DNA of 46,444 bases from Bacteroidales bacterium (lineage in GTDB: Bacteria > Bacteroidota > Bacteroidia > Bacteroidales > Muribaculaceae). The notes beneath the pieces are model-generated. The model searched no databases. It was given only the letters and a program-made list of their open reading frames with translations, and was not told the DNA's origin. The position numbers and the translations under genes are program-made. Positions 32,807 to 42,380 of this stretch are shown in pieces (positions within the stretch are counted from its first letter, which is position 1; the number at the start of each line of letters is the position of its first letter). Location: positions 1 to 46,444 of the forward strand of contig CAAGGJ010000003.1 of assembly GCA_900769345.1 (NCBI GenBank), written 5' to 3'.

Positions 32807-34660
32807 TTACATGCGCGAAGGAACCTCGATGCCGAGCAATGCTATACCTCGACGCGCGATAGTTGCCACTTGATTCGACAATGCCAATCGGAATGCACGC
32901 ACCTTGGCATCTTCTTCGCCGAGGATAGTGTAGCCGTGGTAGTATTGGTTGAATTCCTTCACGAGTTCATACACATAGTTGGCTATCAACGCCGGGCTGT
33001 AGGTTACGCCTGCCTCGTGGATAGTGGCAGGGAAGTCGCTCAAACGCTGTATCAATGCCACTTCCTTTTCATTTGGCTCTACGCCCGAGAAGTCGGCTGT
33101 GAGGTCGGCTGGATTAGCCTTGCGGAGCAGCGACTGGATGCGTGCGTAGGTGTATTGAATGAATGGTCCTGTGTTGCCGTTGAAGTCTATCGACTCTTTG
33201 GGGTTGAACATCATATTCTTGCGTGGGTCAACCTTAAGCAAGAAGTATTTGAGTGCGCCAAGGCCCACAATTCGAGCTATTTCCTGCTTTTCGTCGTTGC
33301 TAAATTCGCTTGGTTTGCCCTTGGCAGCATTTTCGGCTTCGCGTTCGAGAATGGTATCGAGTGCCGATTTCACCATTTCGTCCATCAGATCGTCGGCATC
33401 TACCACGGTGCCCTCGCGGCTCTTCATCTTGCCTTCGGGGAGTTCCACCATTCCGTAAGAGAAGTGCACCAAGTCCTTGCCCCACTTAAAACCGAGCTTG
33501 TCGAGTAGAAGCGAAAGCACCTGGAAGTGGTAGTTCTGTTCATTACCCACCACATATATCATCTTATCGATAGGATAATCTTGATAACGCAGTTTGGCAG
33601 TGCCTATATCTTGAGTCATATACACCGAAGTGCCGTCGCTGCGGAGCAGCAACTTGTGGTCGAGTCCATCGGCAGTGAGGTCGGCCCACACCGAATTGTC
33701 CTCGCGGCGATACATGATGCCTTTTTCGAGACCTTCGAGCACTTTCTCCTTGCCTTCGAGATATGTGTCGCTTTCGTAGTAAATCTTATCGAAATCCACG
33801 CCCATACGCTTGTAGGTGGCATCGAATCCGGCATACACCCATTCGTTCATCATTCGCCACACGCTGCGCACATCTTCGTCGCCTGCTTCCCACTTCTTGA
33901 GCATCTCGCGGGCTTCCTTCATAAGCGGCGATTTGGCTTCGGCAGCTGCCTTGCGGGCTTCCATAGTCTTGTCGAGGTCTTCGAGCGATATGGCGAGAAC
34001 CTCCGGATCTTTTTCCATTATCGATTTCACCTCTGCCTTGTAGTGCTTATCGAAGAGCACATAGAAGTCGCCTATCAAGTGGTCGCCCTTCTTGCCTGCC
34101 TTTTCGGGAGTGATGCCGTTGCCCCACTTTTGCCATGCGAGCATCGACTTGCAGATGTGAATACCGCGGTCGTTCACAATATTGGTCTTCACCACCTTGT
34201 AGCCGTTGGCTTTCATTATCTCCGAGAGGCTGTAGCCGAGGAGATTGTTGCGAACGTGGCCCAAGTGTAGTGGCTTATTAGTGTTTGGCGACGAATATTC
34301 TATCATCACCAATTGGCTTTCGGGAGTTTCGGGCTTGAAGCCATAGTTGGCGTCGGCAGCAATGTGGCTCAATACCGATGCCCAGAACGATGGCTTGATA
34401 ACGATGTTAAGGAATCCCTTAATCACGTTGAACGACTGCACAGCCTCGCAGTTTGCCACGAGATATTCGCCTATTTCTTGACCAGTAGCCTCCGGACCCT
34501 TGCGCGATGCCTTCAGGAATGGGAACACCACCACGGTGAGGTTACCTTCAAATTCTTTCTTTGTGGTTTGTAGCGTCACTTTCTCGGCAGGAAAATCCAA
34601 GCCGTACAACGCTTTCACAGCCTCGGCTGTGGATTGCATAAGTATGTTATCTATCGACAT
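32807..34660 (-). CDS. argS: Arginyl-tRNA synthetase
   Basis: 617 residues from the ATG at 34660. An in-frame ATG at 34735 lies upstream of the -7 box and is rejected. The N-terminal Add1 domain precedes the class I catalytic core with SSPNTNKPLHLGHVRNNLLG (HIGH motif as HLGH) and the KMSKS-like GKMKSREGTVVDADDL. A helical anticodon-binding domain ends at ALLGIEVPSRM. It charges tRNA-Arg in the cytoplasm. A small DUF4177-like gene with its own terminator precedes it. Confidence 0.97.
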   Translation of the reverse strand: MSIDNILMQSTAEAVKALYGLDFPAEKVTLQTTKKEFEGNLTVVVFPFLKASRKGPEATGQEIGEYLVANCEAVQSFNVIKGFLNIVIKPSFWASVLSHIAADANYGFKPETPESQLVMIEYSSPNTNKPLHLGHVRNNLLGYSLSEIMKANGYKVVKTNIVNDRGIHICKSMLAWQKWGNGITPEKAGKKGDHLIGDFYVLFDKHYKAEVKSIMEKDPEVLAISLEDLDKTMEARKAAAEAKSPLMKEAREMLKKWEAGDEDVRSVWRMMNEWVYAGFDATYKRMGVDFDKIYYESDTYLEGKEKVLEGLEKGIMYRREDNSVWADLTADGLDHKLLLRSDGTSVYMTQDIGTAKLRYQDYPIDKMIYVVGNEQNYHFQVLSLLLDKLGFKWGKDLVHFSYGMVELPEGKMKSREGTVVDADDLMDEMVKSALDTILEREAENAAKGKPSEFSNDEKQEIARIVGLGALKYFLLKVDPRKNMMFNPKESIDFNGNTGPFIQYTYARIQSLLRKANPADLTADFSGVEPNEKEVALIQRLSDFPATIHEAGVTYSPALIANYVYELVKEFNQYYHGYTILGEEDAKVRAFRLALSNQVATIARRGIALLGIEVPSRM

Positions 34661-34697
34661 CTTTCTATTTAAATTTATATATATTTGTTTCAAAGTG

Positions 34698-34729
34698 CAA
34701 AGATAGTCATAAAAAACGAATAATTCCCT
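34698..34729 (-). promoter_or_regulatory. argS promoter
   Basis: TATCTTTG on the minus strand (34705-34698) is a good -7 box; 20 bp further upstream is AGGG (34729-34726) in place of TTTG. Transcription would start near 34692, which fits a translation start at 34660 and excludes one at 34735. Confidence 0.5.
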
Positions 34730-34770
34730 TTGCATCAGCGGTTATTCGCCAATAATTTTGGGGATATATC

Positions 34771-34813
34771 AAAAAAGGCAATACGGGGAAGAAGTCTTGC
34801 CCCCTCCGTATTG
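34771..34813 (-). terminator. Terminator behind the DUF4177-like gene
   Basis: On the minus strand, CAATACGG (34813-34806) and CCGTATTG (34786-34779) form a stem around a GC-rich loop, followed by CCTTTTTTG. It separates the small gene from argS. Confidence 0.7.
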
Positions 34814-34887
34814 TGCCGGAAAGCATTTACAAAATCTCTTCCCGACCCTGATTTGCTGCACATATTTAGCGATAGTGCCGACTGTGT

Positions 34888-35070
34888 TCAGCCTATTTCC
34901 CGCCTAAGTATCAACAGAGTGCGCCCGCAGTAAAATTCCATTTTATCCAGTTCCCAGCCGTTCTCGCCATGTTTATTCAGGATTCGTTCCACCTCATAGA
35001 TAAAGTCGTAGAATTCCATCCTGTCGTCGTTGATATTCTCCACCCTGTATTCGTAATTCTTTCTGCTCAT
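34888..35070 (-). CDS. DUF4177-like small protein
   Basis: 60 residues from the ATG at 35070 (MSRKNYEYRVENINDDRMEF). The frame runs further upstream, but those codons do not look coding. The pattern, a beta strand EYRV, a helix, then KHGENGWELDKMEFY and a final strand TLLILRRE, is that of small DUF4177-type proteins, whose function is unknown. It is a single-gene unit with its own promoter-like -7 box, a leader of about 110 bases and its own terminator, between the AddA-like gene and argS. Confidence 0.72.
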   Translation of the reverse strand: MSRKNYEYRVENINDDRMEFYDFIYEVERILNKHGENGWELDKMEFYCGRTLLILRREIG

Positions 35071-35107
35071 AATTATGATGTCTTTAAAAAATTTGTACCT
35101 TAATTGC

Positions 35108-35193
35108 GCAGCACAATAATCTTGTAAAAATTTCGCCTGTCTCTGTGCTGCCAAACTAACAAAACAAGCAAAGCGTCTAACATAACAAAGGTA
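35108..35193 (-). promoter_or_regulatory. Promoter and structured leader of the DUF4177-like gene
   Basis: TACCTTTG on the minus strand (35193-35186) is a -7 box; AGGG lies 20 bp upstream. In the leader, GCAGCACA (minus strand, 35151-35144) can pair with TGTGCTGC (35115-35108) around a 28-base loop. Such a stem about 40 bases before the start could control translation. The rest of the 240-base gap shows nothing further. Confidence 0.4.
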
Positions 35194-35311
35194 GCAACAA
35201 AAAATGAGAACTACCCTCTTTTGCGAAATTTGTCTTGCTATCAACGCATTTCCCCCCGTTTCCGCACAATCGGGTGCATGGTGTGACTTATAACGACACA
35301 TCGGCCGTGCA

Positions 35312-38300
35312 TCACAGTGGCACTGAGATTATTTCATTGGTTTCGGGATACCACACATAACCTTCGTCCACTGTCATACCGGTAGCAGCAAGTGTTTTGG
35401 CATAGTCTTGCACCTGTTTTATGTATTTTTCCTTACTGCGGTTGTTGTGGCCGAATTTGTAGTCGATAAGCACCGTTTTACCTTCGGGAGTGCGAATTAT
35501 ACGGTCGGGGCGGCGATATACGCATTTGCCGTCTTCGTTCTTAATGGCTATGCTGCGCTCGTTGCACACCTTGTTGCGGTCGTCGAACCACGGTCCGGTC
35601 TTGGGGTCGGCAAGCGCACGTTCCACCATTGCCACGGCTTCCTCGTAGTTGTCGCGTATCAAGCCCCGGCGATATGCCACTCGCAGGGTGCGCTCTTTCA
35701 AGCGGCGACTCTTGAGCATACACATCATTTTGTGCATCTTGATGCCTTTTTCCTGTATGGCGCTGTATTCCTCGGGAGCGCATACTTCAAGAAAATCGGG
35801 ATAACTGTAAATATCGGGCAAATCGTTGCCAAGCGCCCTCACTACGGGATCCATCGGCACGGGTATCTCGGGCTTGACACTTACTTTGCGTTGCACAGTG
35901 GCAGGCTCACCCACGCTGAATATCTGCACGTTATCGTCGCCACTCTCGGTAACGCTAAGCGCCACCGATGTGCCATAATGAGCATAACGAGAATCAAGGT
36001 CTGCGGCATTGTCGTGGTTGAGAGTAGGCATTATGTCGCGAAGCAAGCTATCGAGCGTGTCGGTTTGGGCATCACCTTGGGGAGCCATGATATGGAGTTC
36101 GTCAACGGCACGAGTAAATGCCACGTATGTCTTATTGAGTGTGTCGATATGGCTTTCGTCAACGGCTGCCATATATATTTCGCCCAATTCTTCCACATTT
36201 GCCACTTGGTCGGCAGTCATAGGCACCACAGGCGGGATTATTTCCTTAGGAATATCGGAAAATTCGGGTATTCGAGCAAAATTCTCGCCTCCTATCCACA
36301 TCAAGCCCTTCACGCGGCACATTTCCCAACAGGCAAATGGTACTATAACCACCGGAAATTCGAGCCCTTTCGACTTGTGAATGGTGATTACCCTCACAGC
36401 TTCGCTTCCCTCGGGAACAGGCACTGTGAGGTGGTCCTTATTTTGGTCCCACCATTTAAGAAATGAGTGCACGGTAGCGGGATAGCGCGACATATAGTCG
36501 TAGACGCTATCGAAAAATGACGTCAGGAATGCTTTTTGGCTTCGGCGTTCCGGCTCTGGCACCATTTTGTTTACTATATTTTCGATAATAGCCACCAGGT
36601 TAAACGAGTCGGCCACGGTATCAATCAGTTCGTCGCGAATTTCGAGATATTCGTCGGCAAACTGCACTTCGCGGTCGTCGGGGGCAATTTCGGGTTTGCG
36701 ATTTAGATCACCGGCAAAGGTTTGGCTTAACAGGCGTCCGCGTTCCTCGGGGTCATCGCTATCGAGCATGCTTTCGCGCAAATCGTAGTCACGGAGCACG
36801 CGCCACACCTTAGCCTCGCGATCTTGTGCACGGCGTATTTGCTCATCTTTGCACACGGTGAGGTTTACCGAATCGAAGTAACGCAGATTGTTTATCACCA
36901 ATCGCACCGCAGGCGATGCCGTGAGGAACACCGATTCGCCCGACACCACATTTATCTTGCGTGCGGCAGTCTCGTTATATTCCATTAGGCAGTTCACCAC
37001 TTCGGCGCCTTCATTGTTGGTACTCACCAATATAGCTATATCGCTCTGGTTGTATCCTCGCTCCAATATACTCTCGATATAGGCAGGAAAAGTAGCAAGC
37101 ACCGTGCTACGGTATTTATTGCTATTCTGAGTTTTACCGCCGCCCGATTTGCTATCGGTATCGCTGTCGTCGAGGTCGGATATGTCATCGCACTTCGGAG
37201 CCACAAAGTTCACTCGCACATAGCCTGTGCCTTCAGTTCTCTTGGGATTGGGGGTCTGTATAAGGTTGCTATAGGTGGCTTGGGCACTGAGTGCCGTCAC
37301 TATTTTGTCGAACAGTGTGTTGTTGAAGCGTATCACATTAGGAGCGCTGCGCCAGTTCACCACCTTCTCGCGATCTACATACACCCATTGCTCAAATTCC
37401 TGCTCCACTCGATTCTGAAAGAGGTCGGGATTGGAATTGCGGAAGCGATAGATGCACTGCTTTTCATCGCCTATTATCAGATTGTCATCGCCGTAACTCG
37501 CACTTTCTTCGAGCAGTGGCGCTATGTTCTGATATTGCATCATCGAGGTATCTTGAAATTCGTCTATCAAATAATGGTCAATCCAAGTGCCCATGCGTTC
37601 ATACATAAAGAGCACATTGCCCTTGCGCACCACATCCTTAAGCAGCTGATTAGTGTCGCTCAGAAGCATGGTCTTGTTGCCGCGCAAAAATTCTTCCATC
37701 TTCAGACCTATTATACCCAAAAGTCCGAAATTGAAGAGATTTTTCTGCACATCTTGCAGCATCTCTATTTGGGAATCTATCTCGAATGCATCCTCCACCA
37801 GTTGGCGCATCTTTTCTATGAGGCCGTCGTGCTTATTCTCCTTAACTTCCTTTTTCCACGCTTTGTCGGTGCTCCATAACTCGAGTGATTTCACAGTCCA
37901 TTCCCGCGCTTTCTCAAGTAATTCCGCTTTTAAATCTTTCCCCTTGAAGCACCAGTTTGTCAATATGGTAAATCCCGATCTGGAGCTTAAATGATATCCG
38001 GTTTCGCCAATGCCGGCTTCTTGAAGTATCTCGTTATATGTGGTGATGCAATCGTCTTTTCGCTTCTTCGCTGCGGCATACTTGGCAGCCACTGCCTTGC
38101 GGAAGCGCTCAATGCGCGAATTGCGTCCGTCATCTTCAGCCAAGTCGCTGATATAGGCATCTATTTCGTCTTTTCTGCTTTGATAGAACTCGTTGGTGAT
38201 ATTCTCGGCAAACTCGCGCAGTTCATCCGATTGAAATACGTTCCACCTGCCCTTTCCTATAGCAAGCTGCTCCTTCATAAAGTCGACCAACCACTTATGT

Positions 38301-38827
38301 ATCAAACCGCTACGCATCATACCACTACCCATCTCCATTAAGAAGATATTCACGCCCATGCGGGTGGAGTATTTCGAGTCGAGCTCCACCTGATAGTCGT
38401 AGTCGAAATCGAGTTCGAAAGCAAATGCACGCAGCACGGTCTGAAAAAACGAGTCGATGGTGCTAACATTAAATGTAGTGTAGTTATAAAGTATCTCCTG
38501 CAAAGCCACATCGGCGGCTTCTCGGAGTTTTTCTTTGTCGGTATGAAGGTCGTCTACCAACTGCTTCACATAGTCGCCCTTGCCTTGCGAGAGCAAGTGC
38601 AATTCTTTCACTATGCGATGCTTCATCTCATCGGTTGCCTTATTTGTAAAGGTAATCGCCAAGATGTGCTGATGATATTCCTCGCGATTGGCGAGGTTGT
38701 AGCAACCGCTATCTTTGTTTTTCTTGCCCAAGAGTATCTTAATGTATTCATAGGTCAGCTGATAGGTCTTTCCCGAGCCTGCCGATGCCTTAATCACCTT
38801 GAGCGATGGTGTGTTTGTGCTATTCAT
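35312..38827 (-). CDS. UvrD/RecB-type helicase-nuclease (AddA-like)
   Basis: 1171 residues. SF1A helicase motifs: Walker A IKASAGSGKTYQLTYEYI at the start, Walker B YLIDEFQDTSMMQYQN, then GDEKQCIYRFRNSNP and RVITIHKSKGLEFPVVIVPF. The C-terminal RecB-like nuclease domain has RPDRIIRTPEGKTVLIDYK near residues 1110-1130, with the Asp and Asp-Tyr-Lys metal site intact. AddA-type enzymes process double-strand breaks for RecA. The AddB-like partner often found next to it is not in this window. It lies 22 bases after the SUI1 gene and is probably co-transcribed with it. PcrA/UvrD proper is excluded by length and the nuclease. Confidence 0.92.
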   Translation of the reverse strand: MNSTNTPSLKVIKASAGSGKTYQLTYEYIKILLGKKNKDSGCYNLANREEYHQHILAITFTNKATDEMKHRIVKELHLLSQGKGDYVKQLVDDLHTDKEKLREAADVALQEILYNYTTFNVSTIDSFFQTVLRAFAFELDFDYDYQVELDSKYSTRMGVNIFLMEMGSGMMRSGLIHKWLVDFMKEQLAIGKGRWNVFQSDELREFAENITNEFYQSRKDEIDAYISDLAEDDGRNSRIERFRKAVAAKYAAAKKRKDDCITTYNEILQEAGIGETGYHLSSRSGFTILTNWCFKGKDLKAELLEKAREWTVKSLELWSTDKAWKKEVKENKHDGLIEKMRQLVEDAFEIDSQIEMLQDVQKNLFNFGLLGIIGLKMEEFLRGNKTMLLSDTNQLLKDVVRKGNVLFMYERMGTWIDHYLIDEFQDTSMMQYQNIAPLLEESASYGDDNLIIGDEKQCIYRFRNSNPDLFQNRVEQEFEQWVYVDREKVVNWRSAPNVIRFNNTLFDKIVTALSAQATYSNLIQTPNPKRTEGTGYVRVNFVAPKCDDISDLDDSDTDSKSGGGKTQNSNKYRSTVLATFPAYIESILERGYNQSDIAILVSTNNEGAEVVNCLMEYNETAARKINVVSGESVFLTASPAVRLVINNLRYFDSVNLTVCKDEQIRRAQDREAKVWRVLRDYDLRESMLDSDDPEERGRLLSQTFAGDLNRKPEIAPDDREVQFADEYLEIRDELIDTVADSFNLVAIIENIVNKMVPEPERRSQKAFLTSFFDSVYDYMSRYPATVHSFLKWWDQNKDHLTVPVPEGSEAVRVITIHKSKGLEFPVVIVPFACWEMCRVKGLMWIGGENFARIPEFSDIPKEIIPPVVPMTADQVANVEELGEIYMAAVDESHIDTLNKTYVAFTRAVDELHIMAPQGDAQTDTLDSLLRDIMPTLNHDNAADLDSRYAHYGTSVALSVTESGDDNVQIFSVGEPATVQRKVSVKPEIPVPMDPVVRALGNDLPDIYSYPDFLEVCAPEEYSAIQEKGIKMHKMMCMLKSRRLKERTLRVAYRRGLIRDNYEEAVAMVERALADPKTGPWFDDRNKVCNERSIAIKNEDGKCVYRRPDRIIRTPEGKTVLIDYKFGHNNRSKEKYIKQVQDYAKTLAATGMTVDEGYVWYPETNEIISVPL

Positions 38828-38849
38828 TACTATTTATTGTGGTTAGTGA

Positions 38850-39209
38850 TTATATAATTCTCGCTTTCAAACCTCGAGCCTTGAGTTGAGCAAGCACTTT
38901 GTCGCGAAAATCGCCTTGTATCAATATTTCGCCACCACGTGCTGAGCCGCCCACTCCGCAATGCGCTTTCAGTTCGCGAGCGAGTTCTTTGAGCGTGTCG
39001 TCGTCGCATAGCAAGTCGGTGACAAGGGTCACTTTCTTACCATTGCGATTACGCTTATCGAGCATCACATTCACTTGCTGACGTCCTTGCTGAGCTATTA
39101 AGGTGTCAATCCACGATGCAGGCGCTGCCTCCACCTCGGGTGTCTCCGACTTGAGCTGCTCCAACTCTGCGCCAAACGCAGCCCCAAGTTTGTCTCTCCA
39201 GTCTTCCAT
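38850..39209 (-). CDS. SUI1/YciH translation initiation factor family protein
   Basis: 119 residues from the ATG at 39209 (MEDWRDKLGAAF); the open frame continues upstream, but only this start fits the family. The SUI1 (eIF1-like) fold covers the second half: RNRNGKKVTLVTDL, KAHCGVGGSARGGEILIQGD and FRDKVLAQLKARG. Members bind the small ribosomal subunit and may check initiation complexes; in bacteria they are not essential. It is the first gene before the AddA-like gene and divergent from the MG/plug gene at 39290. Confidence 0.92.
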   Translation of the reverse strand: MEDWRDKLGAAFGAELEQLKSETPEVEAAPASWIDTLIAQQGRQQVNVMLDKRNRNGKKVTLVTDLLCDDDTLKELARELKAHCGVGGSARGGEILIQGDFRDKVLAQLKARGLKARII

Positions 39210-39232
39210 TATTTTGATGATATTCGGTTTCT

Positions 39233-39264
39233 TTTGCGAATTTACGAAATTTGTTTTAAATTTG
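39233..39264 (+). promoter_or_regulatory. Promoter of the orphan MG/plug-like gene
   Basis: TTTG (39233-39236), a 20 bp spacer and TAAATTTG (39257-39264) match the consensus exactly. The start codon at 39290 leaves a leader of only about 20 bases. Confidence 0.75.
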
Positions 39265-39289
39265 CTATAATGGTAGATTAATATTTCTA

Positions 39290-41467
39290 ATGGTCTCAAA
39301 CAAACCACGAAAATCAAGAATTATCGCTGCTACAATGGTCGCTGTTATGGCCATTGCCGCCATTGCAGGAGTGCGATTGCCACACGACTTTCGGTCGGAG
39401 CAGATTTTATTGTGTCCCGACAAGCACTACTTCCCTGCGGGCGACACTATCAAGCTGCAAGGCGTGGTAACCTGCAATTCCACACCCTCATTTCACCCAT
39501 ACAGCAGATATCTTACCGTCGAACTTATCACTCCCGACACAACAATCTCGCGTATCGAAACCGAATTAGATTCTTTGGGCCGATTCTGCACGGTTATGCC
39601 CACCGATATCCACCTTCCCGACGGCACTTACCTATTGAGGGCATACACCCAACTGATGCGGAGTTTCTCGCCTAAGAATTTTGCTTTTCAAACCATAAAC
39701 ATAGCCCCGAAACCCATCGACAGCGAAATTGACCACAATGACCACTCGGTCATCTGCCACGCCTTTCCATGGGGAGGATTCGTAGCAAGCGGTGTGGTGC
39801 AGAACATCACCACTTGGCTCTGCAACAGGTCGGGGCGCGCTATCCCTAACAGAGAGTTGCTGCTAATTGACCACAACGGAAGCACCATCGACAGACGCAC
39901 CACCTCGGCTAACGGGTTGGCTGTATTCTCTTTTGTGCCTCAACCGGGTGCTGAATATGCCATTATCGCAGCCAACGGCTATTCTAATGAGCCACTTGCC
40001 AAATTGAAACCCGACAATTCGAAGCCCAAAATACAATGCTTTATCCGAGACCAAAAAGTTACTTTCTCTGTATATAATGCCTCTACCCTTCCCGAAGGTT
40101 TTAGAATTTACGGCTATGATTGCCGCAACGGGCTAACTCGGGTCGACGCCAAAGCCGACCGTGGGGCTTTCACGCTAATCAATAAGCCCTCGCTATTCAC
40201 CATATTTCTCACCGATTCGGTCAATCGTGTCATATCAGAATGTTCCGCCTTCGGCGGCTCTGATTTGCAGTGTTCTGTTAAGGCTCCGCACACAGCAGTC
40301 ACCGGCGATTCTATCGTTCCGGTTATTGAGAACCTTCCGGAAGATGCCATGGTCATCGCACGGCTTATGCCGGGCGACATCTCTTCGGTAGCCGATGCCG
40401 CTTCTGCCATCATATTATCGAGCCAATTAACCTCACCCATTCCTCTGCCTTCGAGTTTCGTTTCCTATCGCAGCCACAGCCGAATAGTCAACGACATAAA
40501 TGCATGGTTAGCAACCGCCACCTTTTCGCGATTCTCATTGCCCGACGCCATCGAGCGCGACTCGTTGATTTATACGCATCTACCCAAATTGCAAATGTCG
40601 ATATCGGGCAATGCCTATCTTAAATCGGGTTACAGTTTGGCTGATGGATCTTTAGTGCTGTATAACACTGAGACCAACGACGTTGCCGACGCCACATTTA
40701 ACAAAAAGGGCGACTTCGATATAGCCCTAAACAATTTTTACGGCAACACGCGTTTTTATTTCCAAGCCACCGACCGAAAAGAACTCGCCGTGAAAGCCGT
40801 ATTTCAATTTCCCGACCAAACATATCCCGCCATCTCCTTGCCTAAGCAATTACAATTCGCCGTCAGCGACAGTATGCTTCATCTTGAGCATAACGCTCTG
40901 GAATTGCCCGAATTAACGGTTAAGGCTTACACAAAAAAAGAGACAAACATACCCACCAACAAATTCTATAGCGTTCGATACAAAGACCGAGAAGAGATAG
41001 AACGCCGCCGCTATGTGACGCTCCGTGACATTTTGCGAAATCTTGTAGGAGTCAGATTAGTCAATGACGAATTGGTTAGCACCCGAGGAGTAGCCACTTT
41101 ATCCGGCTCGGCTCATGTCTCATTGATGGTGGACAACGACTTGTTTAAAAACGGGGTTAATGATTTCAAGATGATGCTGGATATGTCGGCCAACAATATT
41201 GAATCGGTGGAATATATGCCACCATGGAAGGCTTTGGCTTACACAAGCGATGCATTTGACGGCGTGGTACATATCCGAACTCGCGACTCACATATCCACC
41301 CCCCCGAAACCCGAGGTTCTTACTTCACCTTCACCGGACTTGCGCCATCTTTGCCCATTTCTGCCCCCATTGCCACAAAGGCAGGCAACTTCACCTTGGT
41401 AATCGACGTTATATCACCCCAAGGCATCGGCACTTTCTATCAAGATATCGTTGTTTCCGACCGATAA
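39290..41467 (+). CDS. Orphan MG-like protein with C-terminal TonB-plug-like domain
   Basis: 725 residues. The N-terminus has a basic stretch and a hydrophobic helix (MVSNKPRKSRIIAATMVAVM), a signal peptide or anchor. A macroglobulin-like domain follows (LLCPDKHYFPAGDTIKLQGV, about 43-62), then further beta domains. At about 520-540 comes LELPELTVKAYTKKE, and at 557-664 a plug-like domain (RDILRNLVGVRLVNDELVST, then SLMVDNDLFKNG and DGVVHIRTRDS). It has no barrel and no receptor gene beside it. It is a longer relative of the protein at 18704 and presumably works with a TonB receptor encoded elsewhere. It is a single-gene unit with its own promoter. The function is unknown. Confidence 0.8.
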   Translation: MVSNKPRKSRIIAATMVAVMAIAAIAGVRLPHDFRSEQILLCPDKHYFPAGDTIKLQGVVTCNSTPSFHPYSRYLTVELITPDTTISRIETELDSLGRFCTVMPTDIHLPDGTYLLRAYTQLMRSFSPKNFAFQTINIAPKPIDSEIDHNDHSVICHAFPWGGFVASGVVQNITTWLCNRSGRAIPNRELLLIDHNGSTIDRRTTSANGLAVFSFVPQPGAEYAIIAANGYSNEPLAKLKPDNSKPKIQCFIRDQKVTFSVYNASTLPEGFRIYGYDCRNGLTRVDAKADRGAFTLINKPSLFTIFLTDSVNRVISECSAFGGSDLQCSVKAPHTAVTGDSIVPVIENLPEDAMVIARLMPGDISSVADAASAIILSSQLTSPIPLPSSFVSYRSHSRIVNDINAWLATATFSRFSLPDAIERDSLIYTHLPKLQMSISGNAYLKSGYSLADGSLVLYNTETNDVADATFNKKGDFDIALNNFYGNTRFYFQATDRKELAVKAVFQFPDQTYPAISLPKQLQFAVSDSMLHLEHNALELPELTVKAYTKKETNIPTNKFYSVRYKDREEIERRRYVTLRDILRNLVGVRLVNDELVSTRGVATLSGSAHVSLMVDNDLFKNGVNDFKMMLDMSANNIESVEYMPPWKALAYTSDAFDGVVHIRTRDSHIHPPETRGSYFTFTGLAPSLPISAPIATKAGNFTLVIDVISPQGIGTFYQDIVVSDR

Positions 41468-41567
41468 GCGGCATTTGCTTACGCGCCACTTTTTCCACAC
41501 AGGGGAAATATTTCTTAAATTATGCCACAAAACCGTTGCTCGGCATCGGTATGTTTCAAATTTTCGT

Positions 41568-41575
41568 TACCTTTG
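41568..41575 (+). promoter_or_regulatory. -7 box of the SGNH hydrolase gene
   Basis: TACCTTTG fits the -7 consensus; no good TTTG lies 19-20 bp upstream. It lies downstream of an alternative ATG at 41536 and so favours the start at 41626. Confidence 0.5.
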
Positions 41576-41625
41576 TTTCACCAAATCATTTTATAACTAA
41601 ATATATTTATTACAACAAAGGTATT

Positions 41626-42342
41626 ATGAAACAACTACGCAAGGCATTAGCATTGGCTATTGCATCTATTTTTGTACTCAGTCTGTCGGCTCAGGACAAA
41701 AAAGTAAAAGTATCGATTCTCGGTGACTCTTACAGCACTTTCGAGGGTTATGTGGTGGAAGGTAATGAACTATGGTACGGCTCGAGCCCACAATGGGACC
41801 GCGGCAACGATGTGGTGCGCGTGTGGAACACTTGGTGGCATCGTCTCATCGACGACAACGGACTTCAACTTGAGGTCAACGACTCTTGGTCGGGCTCTAC
41901 GGTATGTACCACAAGTTATTTCGGAGCTCAACGCCCCGACAATGCGTTCATAGCTCGTGTAGACCGTCTCGGCAACCCTGATGTGATTCTCGTGTTCGGT
42001 GGAACCAACGATATGTGGGCCGGTTCACCTCTGGGCGATTATCAATACTCCGATTGGACCGACGAGGACCTCAAAAACTTCCGTCCGGCGCTTTGCTGTC
42101 TATTCGACCGCCTCAAAAAACGCTATCCTAATGCTCTAATCTACAACATCGAGAACACCGAACTCAAAAATGAGTTCTACGAATCGTGCGAGGTGATTTG
42201 CAAGCACTATGGCGTAACTCGCGTGCGTCTGCATCACATCAGCAAGCAGCTTGGACACCCGTCAATCGATGGAATGAGTGCCATTGCTCGCCAAGTGTGG
42301 GAAGTGATGGGTAGCCGCATTTCTGCCGGCAAGGTTTATTGA
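41626..42342 (+). CDS. Secreted SGNH/GDSL hydrolase
   Basis: 238 residues from the ATG at 41626, whose first 23 residues form a clear signal peptide (MKQLRKALALAIASIFVLSL, cut near SA-QD). The block I Ser is in ILGDSYSTFEGY, block III Asn in FGGTNDMWAG, and block V His in QLGHPSIDGM. The Asp usually three residues before that His is absent (Gln there), as may be normal for this subgroup. SGNH enzymes remove acyl groups from glycans or lipids; the substrate is unknown. It stands alone between a plug-like gene and the convergent DUF1846 gene. Confidence 0.88.
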   Translation: MKQLRKALALAIASIFVLSLSAQDKKVKVSILGDSYSTFEGYVVEGNELWYGSSPQWDRGNDVVRVWNTWWHRLIDDNGLQLEVNDSWSGSTVCTTSYFGAQRPDNAFIARVDRLGNPDVILVFGGTNDMWAGSPLGDYQYSDWTDEDLKNFRPALCCLFDRLKKRYPNALIYNIENTELKNEFYESCEVICKHYGVTRVRLHHISKQLGHPSIDGMSAIARQVWEVMGSRISAGKVY

Positions 42343-42380
42343 TGCCACGGCTCTTCATTCAGCCACTTAAAAAACCTATA

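Noticed and set aside
35408..36466. Plus-strand frame of 352 codons
   Set aside because: It is opposite the AddA-like gene, with His/Tyr-rich composition and no motif.
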